A DNA stretch of 64,000 bases from CAYVIB01 sp964451365 (GTDB taxonomy: Bacteria; Pseudomonadota; Gammaproteobacteria; Pseudomonadales; Cellvibrionaceae), in NCBI GenBank assembly GCA_964451365.1, contig CAYVIB010000028.1, positions 16,598 to 80,597 of the forward strand, written 5' to 3'. The notes beneath the pieces are model-generated. The model worked only from the letters and a program-made list of their open reading frames with translations, searched no databases and had not been told where the DNA came from. A program made the translations under genes and the position numbers. This document shows positions 34,697-43,576 of the stretch, piece by piece (the stretch's first letter is position 1; the number at the start of each line of letters is the position of its first letter).

Positions 34697-36748
34697 GTGT
34701 TTGTCACTTCTCCCTCCAAATGGGTCATCCTGGCCTTTTCATTCGCCTTGCTCGCCGCCTGCGGTGGTGGCGGCGGTGGATCGTCCGCACCGAACACCCC
34801 GGACGAGCCCAATGACTCCAATAATCCGCCACAGCAGAAACCAGTCGCCGGACTCGGTTTTGATAGCACTGCCAGTGACATTGCGCTTGTCGTGTTGCCG
34901 GATGAAAATAGTGACTCCACCTTGGTATTGATGCGCAATGCCGGTGCGGAACGTGTTGTATTCGTATTGCAGGACGGCACCGTCATTGAAGCCGAACAGA
35001 ATGGCGATGGACAGCTTGGTTTGCTGCGAATCGGCGAGCACGAGTTTGTCTTCACCGACTATACCGAGACGACGGTGACGGTTAACTATCTTGCACCAGG
35101 TGGCGCTGTAGTTTCGGAAGTGATTGACCGCGCTACCGGCGACGCGGCGACCATGACCAGCCAGGCAAGCCTGATGAAGCCGATGGCCGACCAAACCCTC
35201 TCCGAATATTTGGACGAAAAAACCAAAGACACTTTGGCATGGCTACAGGATCCCGGTAATCAATACCTTCCTCTGCTTATCCTGCGCTCGGCGGGTGAAA
35301 CGGTCGCAAATTTGTATGAATCCGCCCGGGCACGCCTGGAGAGCGTTCTTGAAAGCACTTCTGAAATGGTATCCGTGGTGCACAACGAATTGGCCTGCGA
35401 TATCGCTCCGGATACATGCGCAGTGCAAATAGCCGGGAATATTACGACCGTGATGCAGGAGCTGGAATCGCTTGATCCTTCGGCACAAACCACGGCAGGC
35501 CTGGATGTTACGGCCAATGGTATTCAGCCTCGTCGCGACGAGTGGGAAAGTGAAAGCAACCTGGACTTTACCATGGTGGACGTGCCTTGTAGTGAATCGG
35601 TATTTGCCGATATGAACCCCGACTGCCCGCAATATGTTCCACCGGTGACCGATCCGACAAATCCAGGTGAGGACGATCCCCTGAGTGCAAGCGATTCCAT
35701 TTTGCATACTCCCGTTAATACCGCTCTGACCGGAGAACTCTCGGCATCCGGCGCAACGGCGTATCAACTTCAATCCCAGCCAGCTAACGGCTCTGTCACA
35801 ATAAATCAGGCAATGGGCGGCTTCACCTACACACCGGACACCGACTATACCGGTGTCGACAGTTTCACCTTCGTCGCCAGTAATGGGGACAAGACCTCTC
35901 GAGAGGCCACGATAACGATTGAAGTGGGAGAGCTGGAGCGTCAGGCATTTAACAGCTCTATCTCTACCGCAAGCAACACACCGGTTTCTTCCAACTTTCA
36001 GCATGTCGGGGCAACTTATTTCCGGGTGGTGCAACAACCCATGAACGGCACACTGACGGCATTGGATTTAACCGAGGGTACATTTACCTATACTCCCAAC
36101 AACGGATTTACCGGAACCGATGAAATTCATTTCGTTGCAGCTGGCGCGTCCGGCGATTCAGAACCCGCTATCGTGACCATAAATGTGGGAAGCGCGGGCG
36201 CCGATTGTGAACACTCAATCCTGACTGACGGCACCTCCATGTACCGCTGTGAAGATTATATCGAATACTGGTGGGGCAACCTGGAATACGGCGGCTTTAC
36301 CAGAACGGAGGACAGCACGCTCGGACAGTTCGGCAACTCCTGGTATATTCAGATTGAGGACGGCGAAATAAGCGTATATAGCGTCGACAACAATATTTAT
36401 GAAAATGGGCAGCTTACCTATATAGAAGAGTACAGTCTCAGTGTGGCGGAAACCAGCACACATAACGAGATGGATCACCGCGTTGAAGTCCGTACTTACG
36501 AAGGGAGCACACGAACAAGCACAACCAGGACTGTTATTGACTGTAGCAACTACGAAATTCGGCGCCGTGTATTTGAAGGGCAATTCTCCTATACGCCGGT
36601 GGAGGATGAAACATTCGACACCCGTGAGATTTGTCCCACAGTGGAAGACGCCAAAGCATTAGCCGGTTCGGTAATGGATAACGCCGCCATGTCAATTTCT
36701 TACGTAACCAGCTCACCTGCTTACACAATGGCGACACAGGCTCCTTAA
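34697..36748 (+). CDS. Large lipoprotein with Ig-like (cadherin-type) repeats
   Basis: 683 aa from a GTG start, six bases after a perfect AAAGGAG. A lipoprotein signal peptide ends at Cys22 (ALLAAC), followed by a Gly-rich and Pro/Asn/Asp-rich linker, so the protein is anchored in the outer or inner membrane facing the periplasm or surface. Two tandem repeats near residues 340-415 and 425-500 share the pattern FTYTPDTDYTGVDSFTFVAS and ATITIEV, as in Ig-like surface proteins. The N-terminal and C-terminal regions show no family I recognise; the C-terminal part is rich in Tyr, Glu and Thr with a few cysteines. The role is unknown, perhaps surface attachment or carbohydrate binding. It is not linked by sequence to the NRPS cluster. 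Confidence 0.85.
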   Translation: MFVTSPSKWVILAFSFALLAACGGGGGGSSAPNTPDEPNDSNNPPQQKPVAGLGFDSTASDIALVVLPDENSDSTLVLMRNAGAERVVFVLQDGTVIEAEQNGDGQLGLLRIGEHEFVFTDYTETTVTVNYLAPGGAVVSEVIDRATGDAATMTSQASLMKPMADQTLSEYLDEKTKDTLAWLQDPGNQYLPLLILRSAGETVANLYESARARLESVLESTSEMVSVVHNELACDIAPDTCAVQIAGNITTVMQELESLDPSAQTTAGLDVTANGIQPRRDEWESESNLDFTMVDVPCSESVFADMNPDCPQYVPPVTDPTNPGEDDPLSASDSILHTPVNTALTGELSASGATAYQLQSQPANGSVTINQAMGGFTYTPDTDYTGVDSFTFVASNGDKTSREATITIEVGELERQAFNSSISTASNTPVSSNFQHVGATYFRVVQQPMNGTLTALDLTEGTFTYTPNNGFTGTDEIHFVAAGASGDSEPAIVTINVGSAGADCEHSILTDGTSMYRCEDYIEYWWGNLEYGGFTRTEDSTLGQFGNSWYIQIEDGEISVYSVDNNIYENGQLTYIEEYSLSVAETSTHNEMDHRVEVRTYEGSTRTSTTRTVIDCSNYEIRRRVFEGQFSYTPVEDETFDTREICPTVEDAKALAGSVMDNAAMSISYVTSSPAYTMATQAP

Positions 36749-36973
36749 CGACGACGAAAATAAATCGAAGTCACTATGGCATACACCGGACATGGATGTC
36801 CGTTTCTTTTGCCCGGTTCCCTTGTCTAAAATGACAAAGTGAATTAGCCGCAATCAAGGAAATTTAAACGTCAACCCATCACTATAGGGGATAGTGCCGG
36901 AAAATATTAATTTGTACTAAACAATCCTTTTATTGCAACTTTCTTCGCGCTGCTAATCCCAAAAATAATAGAC
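36749..36973. other. Short spacer, nothing recognised
   Basis: No gene, repeat or hairpin was recognised here. Confidence 0.4.
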
Positions 36974-37267
36974 TTGCCGCAGCAACCAGGCTTTTTTACA
37001 AAAATCAGAAGCGCCAAATTTTGGACTAATAACCCCGACCTTCCAGCCTTGTGTTTTCTCAGGTGGCATAAATTCGCGCAAAGCGACGCCATTGGCTGGA
37101 TAATTCCCAACTCGACGTCGGCAAACGAAGGAAATCTTGACGACTACCTGGAAAGCATCAGTATGATTGAAAGCGCCTTCGGCCAGGGCATTCTGGTGCC
37201 TTCCAGCTTTAAGTACATGGTGCCGACCAGATCCTGGAGTATTCCGTCCGGATGTGATTTTAGTTAA
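36974..37267 (+). pseudogene. Possible 3' remnant of a truncated gene, followed by an intact terminator
   Basis: A 97-codon frame ending SWSIPSGCDFS. The last 45 residues (EGNLDDYLESISMIESAFGQ, then GILVPSSFKYMVPTRSWSIP) look like real protein, while the first 45 do not. There is no ribosome site or signal at the ATG. A strong hairpin terminator follows 11 bases after the stop codon. The simplest reading is the surviving C-terminal end of a longer gene. I do not recognise the family. A small intact gene cannot be excluded. Confidence 0.35.
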
Positions 37268-37278
37268 GACTGGCCAGG

Positions 37279-37304
37279 AAAGCCCCGGTATAGCGGGGCT
37301 TTTT
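37279..37304 (+). terminator. Rho-independent terminator
   Basis: Perfect 9-bp stem AAAGCCCCG / CGGGGCTTT with loop GTATAG, followed by TT. It ends the plus-strand remnant before it and can also insulate the convergent minus-strand gene. Confidence 0.8.
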
Positions 37305-37331
37305 CGATCTTGGGAAAGGCATATTCCAACA

Positions 37332-37721
37332 CTAACTCACATTGGAGTCATTTCGTGTCCCGTACATCAATGCGCCAAGCACAAGAAACACCACCAGAAT
37401 AAGAAGGTACTGGAAGATACCGCTGGAACTGTTTTGCTCTGCTCCTACGACCTGATTTCCGCCGTTGTCGTTACCTTGTGATGCGTCTTCGTTCGCCAGG
37501 ATGGTGTCGGATTGTGCCTGGACAGCCGGTTGCGAGAAATCATTTTCCAGGGGCACCTCCGATTCCGCCATATTAACACCTGTCTCCGAATCCATAACCT
37601 CAAGCGCTGGAGAGATTTGATCGACTGAATGGTCGGAAACATCATTCTGCGCATGAACGAAACACGTGAAAAAAAAGCCCAGCGCCAGACCGGATGTTTT
37701 TAGCCAAGGGAAAACATTCAT
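37332..37721 (-). CDS. Small secreted/membrane protein of unknown function
   Basis: 129 aa from the ATG at 37721, preceded by AAGAGAAG. A signal peptide (MNVFPWLKTSGLALGFFFTC, cleaved near VHAQ) is followed by an acidic, Asn/Gln/Ser-rich segment of about 70 residues. A C-terminal membrane span follows (GIFQYLLILVVFLVLGALMYG) with a short charged tail. The topology predicts a periplasmic loop anchored by its C-terminus. No family is recognised. The frame could start 12 codons earlier, but that would bury the signal peptide. Confidence 0.65.
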   Translation of the reverse strand: MNVFPWLKTSGLALGFFFTCFVHAQNDVSDHSVDQISPALEVMDSETGVNMAESEVPLENDFSQPAVQAQSDTILANEDASQGNDNGGNQVVGAEQNSSSGIFQYLLILVVFLVLGALMYGTRNDSNVS

Positions 37722-37757
37722 CAGACTTCTCTTTATTATTATGTGAAATAGCGCCAA

Positions 37758-38041
37758 TTTCTTTCTCGCGGAAAGCCATCTTCCAGGCCATTATACACTG
37801 GTGCGGTGCACCATACATTGCGCGAACAGTTAACCTTTTCGCAAATACACTCATCCGCATGAACGACATAATCTACCGCACAACTTAAACACCCGGTTTT
37901 GCGACTTCCCCAGCCTGCCCCGAACAACCGTTTCAAGATAAAAGGTTACTATTAATCTGGCATCCAAAAAAACAAACTCTGAGCGCTGAAATAAAAAAAC
38001 GGGCAATTATCCTTCACGGACTCTTTTTGCAGTCAGAATTC
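37758..38041. other. Spacer, no supported gene
   Basis: A 65-codon minus-strand frame rich in Cys overlaps this region (37739-37936) but has no good ribosome site. Nothing else is seen. Confidence 0.35.
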
Positions 38042-38398
38042 CTACAGGATTTCAATCTCGGAAATGCGATAAATTTGATGGAACCCCGATGACTCTTCAT
38101 CGTGGCTGAAAATAATAACTTTCGTTTTATCTTCGAAAGGCTTTTCGATATCGATTCCCGCTTCACGGGCAACCTCTTTTTTCACTCGAATATCCACGCT
38201 GTAGGGACCCACCTGGAAAGTACCGGACAGGTCGTCGGCACCGCCGTCCGCTTCAAGTGTTAAAATTCCTTCACCGGTGGTGGGCAGCGTGGTCAAATCC
38301 ACGACATAGGGTTCACCGAGGCCTTGCTGTTCCCGCTCATCGGAACAGCCTGAAAAAATCAGGGACAGCGCAATCAGGAAAACAAGCTTTTTCGCCAT
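38042..38398 (-). CDS. Small lipoprotein, unknown function
   Basis: 118 aa. Signal peptide MAKKLVFLIALSLIFSGC gives a lipobox (FSGC) with Cys18, followed by SDE, so it is a lipoprotein. The mature part begins with an acidic linker and has two beta-rich stretches: GEGILTLEADGGADDLSGTF and a C-terminal KVIIFSHDEESSGFHQIYRI. No family is recognised. It stands alone between spacers. The start is the only ATG giving an intact signal peptide. Confidence 0.7.
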   Translation of the reverse strand: MAKKLVFLIALSLIFSGCSDEREQQGLGEPYVVDLTTLPTTGEGILTLEADGGADDLSGTFQVGPYSVDIRVKKEVAREAGIDIEKPFEDKTKVIIFSHDEESSGFHQIYRISEIEIL

Positions 38399-38565
38399 TT
38401 CTTGTACCAGGGGCTAAAACAACAACTGTTCCAGTTTATCGCTTCGGAACGTATTTTCCCTGACCCGGTAGACGTTGCGCGTGTGTACCAGTTCGCGGTA
38501 AATCAACGTTCAGTTCGTAAAAACAGGGCCGCACCAAAGTCCACGGCCACGGCTGAACTGAGGAT

Positions 38566-39195
38566 TTAATTACTGGCATTGACTGAGTCAATAACCGCCT
38601 GGCAAAGGTAGTTGGGTTCATCAGTGCCAATGCGGAACTTGCGCCCGCTCTTGAGGGTAATTTCCACTGCATCCAGGCCCGAAACATTGTAAAGCCAATG
38701 TCCCGGAGGAATAAAACGTATTCCCCACCCCCACCACCACTTGTTTTGCACAATTTCAGCGGAGGCAATTTCGCTGACAGGTTCCCGCTTGTGAATAAGA
38801 CCAATGCCAAAACGCCAGGATACCTTTTCGGAATCCACTTTGACATTGAGCGAATAAGACATTACCAACACCAACCCAAATACAAGGCTAACTGGAATTC
38901 TCACCGGCTCGAACACCATCAGGATTACCCAGGCGGTAAAAACGAATAGAATAATCGTCCAGCCAATCTGCGTATGTCGGTAACCGGTGAAGGTCTCGTT
39001 ACGCACCAGTTCCTGGTGGGGAACCTCCAGTGCCGCCGCCAGCGCCTTGGCCGTCTCCATCGACACCGCCTCGCCCTTTTCCAGGCGTTGTATTGTGCGC
39101 AGGCTGACGCCACTGGCGGTGGCCAATTCATCCTGCGACCACAATTTTCGTCCGCGCAGCTCTTTTATCAGGTCAGTTTTTAACTTCATATCCAT
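38566..39195 (-). CDS. XRE-family HTH protein with membrane-associated C-terminal domain
   Basis: 209 aa. The N-terminal third is an XRE-type helix-turn-helix (LWSQDELATASGVSLRTIQR, then LEKGEAVSMETAKALAAALE), normally DNA-binding. Two adjoining membrane spans follow (TQIGWTIILFVFTAWVILMV and VSLVFGLVLVMSYSL), then a beta-rich, Trp-rich domain resembling bacterial PH-like domains (NKWWWGWGIRFIPPG, EITLKSGRKFRIGTDEP). The ATG at 39195 is chosen because GAGG lies nine bases upstream; the frame continues to 39294. It is presumably a membrane-tethered regulator. Its targets are unknown and nothing nearby shows them. Confidence 0.8.
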   Translation of the reverse strand: MDMKLKTDLIKELRGRKLWSQDELATASGVSLRTIQRLEKGEAVSMETAKALAAALEVPHQELVRNETFTGYRHTQIGWTIILFVFTAWVILMVFEPVRIPVSLVFGLVLVMSYSLNVKVDSEKVSWRFGIGLIHKREPVSEIASAEIVQNKWWWGWGIRFIPPGHWLYNVSGLDAVEITLKSGRKFRIGTDEPNYLCQAVIDSVNASN

Positions 39196-39302
39196 TTCCG
39201 TGATCCTCATGTCATAGCTTGCCGGCATTGTCCATGAGGAAGCGATTTTTATTACCGTCATCGGTACGACAGCCCTATGACATTCAGCCGTCACAGGCCG
39301 AA

Positions 39303-40250
39303 TCAGCCGTTTACCCGACCTCCAAACTGCTCCCGGTACTGCTTCGGCGACACCCCGAGGACTTTCCTGAAATGATGCCGCAAGGTGGTGGCATTGGCAA
39401 AGCCGGACAGCTCGGCGATCTTCTCAATATCATGCCCGGTGGTTTCCATTAACTGCCGCGCGACACCGAGCCGCTGGGTGGTGATCCACTCCTTGGGCGA
39501 AAGGTTAAACGTGCTCTTGAAGCGACGGTCAAACGTTCGGCGCGACATATGCGCCTGACGGGCAAAACGGTCGATATCGATGGGCGAGGCGAGATTTTGC
39601 ATGGCCCAGTCCAGGGAGCGGGCAAACTGGCTGGGGCGTTCGATAACCGGCGTCTCCACAAATTGGGATTGCCCGCCCTTGCGATGGGCGGAAATCACCA
39701 GCCGACGGGCAACATGGTTGGCCACGCGATAGCCGTAATCACCCCGGATGACTTCGATCCCCAGATCGATAGCCGCGGCACTGCCGGCCGAGCAACCGAT
39801 TTTTCCATCATAGATATAGAGAACGTCGTCCACGTAGCGGACCCGTGGGTAGCGCGCTTTCAGTTTTTCCGCGTAACACCAGTGGGTCGTGGCTTCGCGC
39901 CCGTTCAAAAAACCCATTTCCGCCAACAAAAAAGCGCCCGAACAAAAGGAAAGTATCCGCTTTCCCGCCTCGAACGCCGCGCTTAGCGCTTCCTTTATAT
40001 CAGCCGGAACCGGCTTGCCGCCGGTGTCCCAACTCGGCACCACAATCATGCTGTACTCAACCAGGCTGGTTACCGGTCTGACCGTCAGACTCACCCCACC
40101 GGTAGCCCCCAGCGGCCGGGCGCAGAACGACACCACGTCGCACTTGTACCAATCCTTCAACTCCGGCCGCCGCAGCGCAAAAAGCTCCACCGCGCAGCCA
40201 AGTTCAAACAAGGCCGTATTGTCGTGAACAAGAATGGCGACATTATGCAT
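39303..40250 (-). CDS. ftrA: FtrA-like transcriptional regulator (DJ-1/PfpI domain plus AraC HTH)
   Basis: 315 aa. Residues 1-180 form a DJ-1/PfpI (glutamine-amidotransferase-like) domain with the nucleophile-elbow cysteine in RILSFCSGAFLLAE. Residues 215-310 form an AraC helix-turn-helix (SPIDIDRFARQAHMSRRTFD, then GFANATTLRHHFRKVLGVSP). This architecture and length match GlxA/FtrA regulators. The next gene, a rhodanese-like protein, is divergent across a 119-bp gap. FtrA genes are often found beside rhodanese-domain genes, so the regulator probably controls that neighbour and itself. The inducer is unknown. Confidence 0.88.
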   Translation of the reverse strand: MHNVAILVHDNTALFELGCAVELFALRRPELKDWYKCDVVSFCARPLGATGGVSLTVRPVTSLVEYSMIVVPSWDTGGKPVPADIKEALSAAFEAGKRILSFCSGAFLLAEMGFLNGREATTHWCYAEKLKARYPRVRYVDDVLYIYDGKIGCSAGSAAAIDLGIEVIRGDYGYRVANHVARRLVISAHRKGGQSQFVETPVIERPSQFARSLDWAMQNLASPIDIDRFARQAHMSRRTFDRRFKSTFNLSPKEWITTQRLGVARQLMETTGHDIEKIAELSGFANATTLRHHFRKVLGVSPKQYREQFGGRVNG

Positions 40251-40369
40251 AAACGGACCTTGAGGGTGGGTTTGGCCGGATATTAACGAAAACTGTCTTT
40301 CAAGCCAATGGAGACGGATAGCCTGCCATTCGACAATATCTCCGAACCCACACCACAGGAGGACTATTT

Positions 40370-40783
40370 ATGTCATCAGCTGTTTCCCGCCCGCCCGCCG
40401 CCGACAGTAACGAAGCGCTGGTTCATTTCGAAGCCCTGTTGCGGTTCGAAACCGATTGCTGGGATGTGCACCATGCAATCACCAACGATCGACAGGATTT
40501 TGTTTTGCTCGACGTGCGCGGCGAGGAAGCCTACCGCCGGGGCCATGTACCGGCGGCCAGGAACCTGCCCCACAGCCATATCAGCGAGGAAAGCCTGGCG
40601 GAATTCCCCGCGGAGACTCTCTTCGTTGTCTACTGCGCCGGCCCCCATTGCAACGGCGCCGACAAGGCGGCGATACGACTGGCGCGACTGAGACGCCCGG
40701 TCAAGAAGATGATCGGTCGTATCACCGGTTGGCTGGACGAAGGATTTAGCCTGCAAAAACAAGGTCGATCAGATAAGGATTGA
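40370..40783 (+). CDS. Rhodanese-like sulfurtransferase
   Basis: 137 aa, single rhodanese domain. The CH2A-like motif VLLDVRGEEAYRRGHVPAAR and the active-site loop VVYCAGPHCNGADKAA place the catalytic cysteine in YCAGPHC near residue 86. Length is normal for a cytoplasmic single-domain rhodanese. A strong AGGAGG lies seven bases before the ATG. It is divergent from the FtrA-like regulator, which probably controls it. Its substrate could be thiosulfate, a persulfide or another sulfur donor; sequence does not decide. Confidence 0.88.
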   Translation: MSSAVSRPPAADSNEALVHFEALLRFETDCWDVHHAITNDRQDFVLLDVRGEEAYRRGHVPAARNLPHSHISEESLAEFPAETLFVVYCAGPHCNGADKAAIRLARLRRPVKKMIGRITGWLDEGFSLQKQGRSDKD

Positions 40784-40858
40784 TCCCGGTGTGCCCTGTT
40801 ATTTTTGATGACCGGCGGAATGGCGGGGCGCCACATGGAAGGTAACAACCCAAGAAGT

Positions 40859-41839
40859 CTATTCTTCTTCGTGGCGGAACTGTTTTACCGGGCTTACAAC
40901 TACATCCTTGATCTTCCAGTCCAGGTCTTCAAGTTCCTTGTCCAACGCCTGGATTCTTTCTATCAGATCTTTTTCGTCCGTGGGAATAACAACAATATCG
41001 CCAAAAAATACCATACCGTGTTCCCGCATCCTGACACGGACATCCTTTACCCAATCCTGTTTCAGGCAGGTATCGATAACACGGTTTACCAGCGGATGAA
41101 TATGTTTGTTGTCGTAGGTTTTTGGCAGCCCCTCCATAAGGTCTTTCACACTGTCCCTGGTTCGTGAGAATCCGTCATAAACAATATTGAGGGATATTAA
41201 AATCGCCGCCACCACATCCGCCCACCACAGGCCAAACCCTATCCCCAAAATGCCAACAATCCCGGCGCCCGCGGTCATCCAGTCCGCCTTTTGCGCTTCC
41301 GAATCCACGTACAGTATTTTTCCGTGCAGATCACGGGCAAGGGGCAGCTTTTTTCGCCCCAGGATCATGGCTGGAATAAAGCTGTAAAGCAAAGCCAGTA
41401 TCATCAGCCAACCCATCCATATCTCCCGTCCCCACAGATTAATCGTGCCGACGGTTGGATGATCTTTGCGCAGCAAGCCAATTGCGGAATCAACCAGAAT
41501 ATACAAGCCAAGAATCAGAAGCGCGACCGAGCCGGTAATAAAAGCCACGGTAAAAGCTTTGTGGTGGCCGTAGGGGTGACCCGTGCTGGAACGCTTGTCG
41601 AAAAAATGCGACGCCACCAAAAACGCAATCGCGGGAAAAATGCTGACCACGTCTTCCACCCAGGCCGCTTTCATTGCCGCCGACGACCCCATGGCAAGAA
41701 ACATTACCACCGCGACACTCAACAGATAAAAAAAAGTTATCCATTCCATTAATCGGGCTTTGCGAAACATGGGTACCAGGTCACCCGGCAACTCAAACTG
41801 CCGGGCGCCGCCGATATATTCGCTAATATCCCTGGGCAT
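40859..41839 (-). CDS. Cation diffusion facilitator (CDF) family transporter
   Basis: 326 aa inner-membrane protein with about six spans and a C-terminal cytoplasmic domain. The first two spans and loop are FFYLLSVAVVMFLAMGSSAA and AAWVEDVVSIFPAIAFLVAS, then the family's conserved STGHPYGHHKA. Candidate metal-site residues are Asp44-like in VEDVVS and Asp in YVDSEAQKADWMTAG. The C-terminal domain contains VRVRMREHGMVFFGDIVV, typical of CDF proteins. Metal is probably Fe, Mn or Zn but unassigned. The start overlaps the end of the upstream solute-binding protein by 17 bases, so the two are translationally coupled. Confidence 0.88.
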   Translation of the reverse strand: MPRDISEYIGGARQFELPGDLVPMFRKARLMEWITFFYLLSVAVVMFLAMGSSAAMKAAWVEDVVSIFPAIAFLVASHFFDKRSSTGHPYGHHKAFTVAFITGSVALLILGLYILVDSAIGLLRKDHPTVGTINLWGREIWMGWLMILALLYSFIPAMILGRKKLPLARDLHGKILYVDSEAQKADWMTAGAGIVGILGIGFGLWWADVVAAILISLNIVYDGFSRTRDSVKDLMEGLPKTYDNKHIHPLVNRVIDTCLKQDWVKDVRVRMREHGMVFFGDIVVIPTDEKDLIERIQALDKELEDLDWKIKDVVVSPVKQFRHEEE

Positions 41840-42494
41840 TTAAATAATTCTCCAAAGCAACGAGTAAACCGTTCTCCCCTTTCGGCACGGCAAGTACATG
41901 CTTGTGTATTACCAGGCGCAAGGTCTGTGGCCCGCATCCCGTTGCTTCCGCTTCATTTTCAGGTACGGCTACCAGACCCTGGTAGCCATTCAGGGAGTCG
42001 ACAATAACAGGAGTGCCGCCTTGTTTTTTAACATCGGCAATCGTAGCGGATCCTTTTTCCACAGCCACCGGCATACGTTCAATCTGGCGCGGAACAGGAA
42101 CTGAATTTGTACTACATACAACAACGCTTTCCTTTTTATACGGATTGGTTAAGCCAACTCGCTTGCGCCAGGGCGTTTTCCTGGTGAGCCCGCCGATGAC
42201 GATATGAAGCTCACCCTGCTCCAATATCGATAAAATATCGCTCTCGCTTCCGCTCATCCATTCAACCCCGGTACCGATGGACTGCGAAAAATTTTTGATG
42301 ATGTCCGCTTCCACACCGGTTATCCGGCTTTCGCGCACTTCCACCCACGGCGGCGAGTGAATCGCTCCAACACGCAGGCCACTCATTTTTGCTTTTTCTA
42401 AAGAGGAATCAGGATCTCTCGGATACGAATCGCAGCCTGCCAAAAAGACATTACAAAGCGCAACTACAACTGTGAGCAACGATTTGATACCCAT
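41823..42494 (-). CDS. Solute-binding lipoprotein (SBP family 3-like)
   Basis: 223 aa from the ATG at 42494. Lipoprotein signal MGIKSLLTVVVALCNVFLAGC gives Cys near residue 21. The body contains LRVGAIHSPPWVEVRESRIT and GVEADIIKNFSQSIG, the opening pattern of family 3 periplasmic amino-acid-binding proteins, and VAVEKGSATIADVK. No permease or ATPase gene adjoins it; instead the next gene is a CDF metal exporter with which it overlaps by 17 bases. It may therefore act as a sensor or as a stand-alone binding protein. The ligand is unknown. Confidence 0.8.
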   Translation of the reverse strand: MGIKSLLTVVVALCNVFLAGCDSYPRDPDSSLEKAKMSGLRVGAIHSPPWVEVRESRITGVEADIIKNFSQSIGTGVEWMSGSESDILSILEQGELHIVIGGLTRKTPWRKRVGLTNPYKKESVVVCSTNSVPVPRQIERMPVAVEKGSATIADVKKQGGTPVIVDSLNGYQGLVAVPENEAEATGCGPQTLRLVIHKHVLAVPKGENGLLVALENYLNAQGY

Positions 42495-42919
42495 AATGGC
42501 TGTTCTACGCGCAAATTTATAATCGATAAAAGCAATTGCAGTGCCATCACCGGGCAAAAATGCTAACTCTGCATTTTACATTTACTGTCTCGTCCGTCTG
42601 CAAACGTACCTCTTCCTGAAAGGAAATCCCGCTCTTCTCGGTGAAGTGCTGAATGGCCTTTTTCCGCTTGCGTGGTTTGCAAGCCCCGATTATGAGAGGG
42701 CCCTTCTGTTCCTGCCCTATTTCAACCATTTAAATCCGGCGGGGAACGGAAGAAACTTTCTCATCGGATTACACTAACCTTCGCCACTTCGGCACACCAA
42801 AAAGTACATTCCATTTTTACCCCAGGTAGCGCTATACGCTACTTCTCCCACGCTGGTTGTTGCTTCTTTGAACAACCCCTATGGTTCAGCCCCGAGCCAT
42901 ATCACAAGGAGCTTACCCA
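42495..42919. other. Intergenic region, no supported gene
   Basis: About 420 bases between the solute-binding lipoprotein and the PspA-like gene, which diverge. Open frames of 60-78 codons on both strands lack ribosome sites. It presumably contains two divergent promoters. The AAGGAG site for the PspA-like gene is at the right end. Confidence 0.4.
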
Positions 42920-43576
42920 ATGAAACTCAAAACCATTTTCACCAGCATCAATGCCAGTTTTGATGGCATGGTGCGCAAGATAGAAAATCACGAGGCGGTG
43001 GCGGATTGTGTTATCCAGGAAGTCCGCCAGTCAGCCGCCAAAATCCGCAGCCAGCTTAACCTGGCGTACACCCGCCAGAACATTCACGCCAACAAGGAAA
43101 AACAATTGCTCGACGATTGTCGGCGCTGGCGCGAACGCGCGATTGCCTGTCGAAAGGATGACGAGGAAAAAGCGTTGCGTTGCGTGCAGTCCCTGAAAAA
43201 TGCCGAAAATTCCCTGGGCAGGCTGCAGCATCAAATGCGCGAAAACCAGCAGCTTATCGACAACCTGGAGAGCCACCTGACAGAAGTGGAGCAGCACCTG
43301 GCGGAACTGCAAAACAAAAAAGAAAGCCTCAGCGCCCGCGCGGCGCGCAACAAAGCCGCCTCGTGCGTGCAGCACACTTCCCCACCAGCTGGCTTCGACA
43401 ATGTATTTGAACGTTGGGAAACCCAGGTGACAGCGGATGAGTATGGCACCGTGGCCGGTGCTGGCAGCAGTGACTCATTGGACCGGGAATTTCGCCAGCA
43501 GGAAGACAAGGCCGCTTTAAAGGCGGAACTGGATGCTCTGGTGAATGATGTTCAATCCCCCGTGGAGGAAAAGTAA
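42920..43576 (+). CDS. PspA/IM30-family coiled-coil protein
   Basis: 218 aa. Almost entirely helical, with long amphipathic coiled coils from residue 20 to 140 (QNIHANKEKQLLDDCRRWRE, NQQLIDNLESHLTEVEQHLA), as in PspA/IM30 membrane-remodelling proteins. The frame reaches 42881, but the ATG at 42920 has AAGGAG eight bases upstream and gives the family's normal start (MKLKTIFTSI). The gene stop overlaps the next gene's ATG (TAATG), so they are coupled. PspA proteins protect the inner membrane under stress; the partner here is a polytopic membrane protein rather than PspB/PspC. A role in envelope stress is likely, but a regulator is not seen. Confidence 0.85.
   Translation: MKLKTIFTSINASFDGMVRKIENHEAVADCVIQEVRQSAAKIRSQLNLAYTRQNIHANKEKQLLDDCRRWRERAIACRKDDEEKALRCVQSLKNAENSLGRLQHQMRENQQLIDNLESHLTEVEQHLAELQNKKESLSARAARNKAASCVQHTSPPAGFDNVFERWETQVTADEYGTVAGAGSSDSLDREFRQQEDKAALKAELDALVNDVQSPVEEK

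Noticed and set aside
35243..36037. 264-codon minus-strand frame rich in Cys, His and Arg
   Set aside because: It is antisense to the well-supported lipoprotein gene with its own signal peptide and ribosome site.
37739..37936. 65-codon Cys-rich minus-strand frame
   Set aside because: No ribosome site, no signal and no recognisable motif, although the spacing of cysteines is odd.
42547..42729. 60-codon minus-strand frame with protein-like composition
   Set aside because: There is no ribosome site before its ATG, and it lies in the divergent promoter region.
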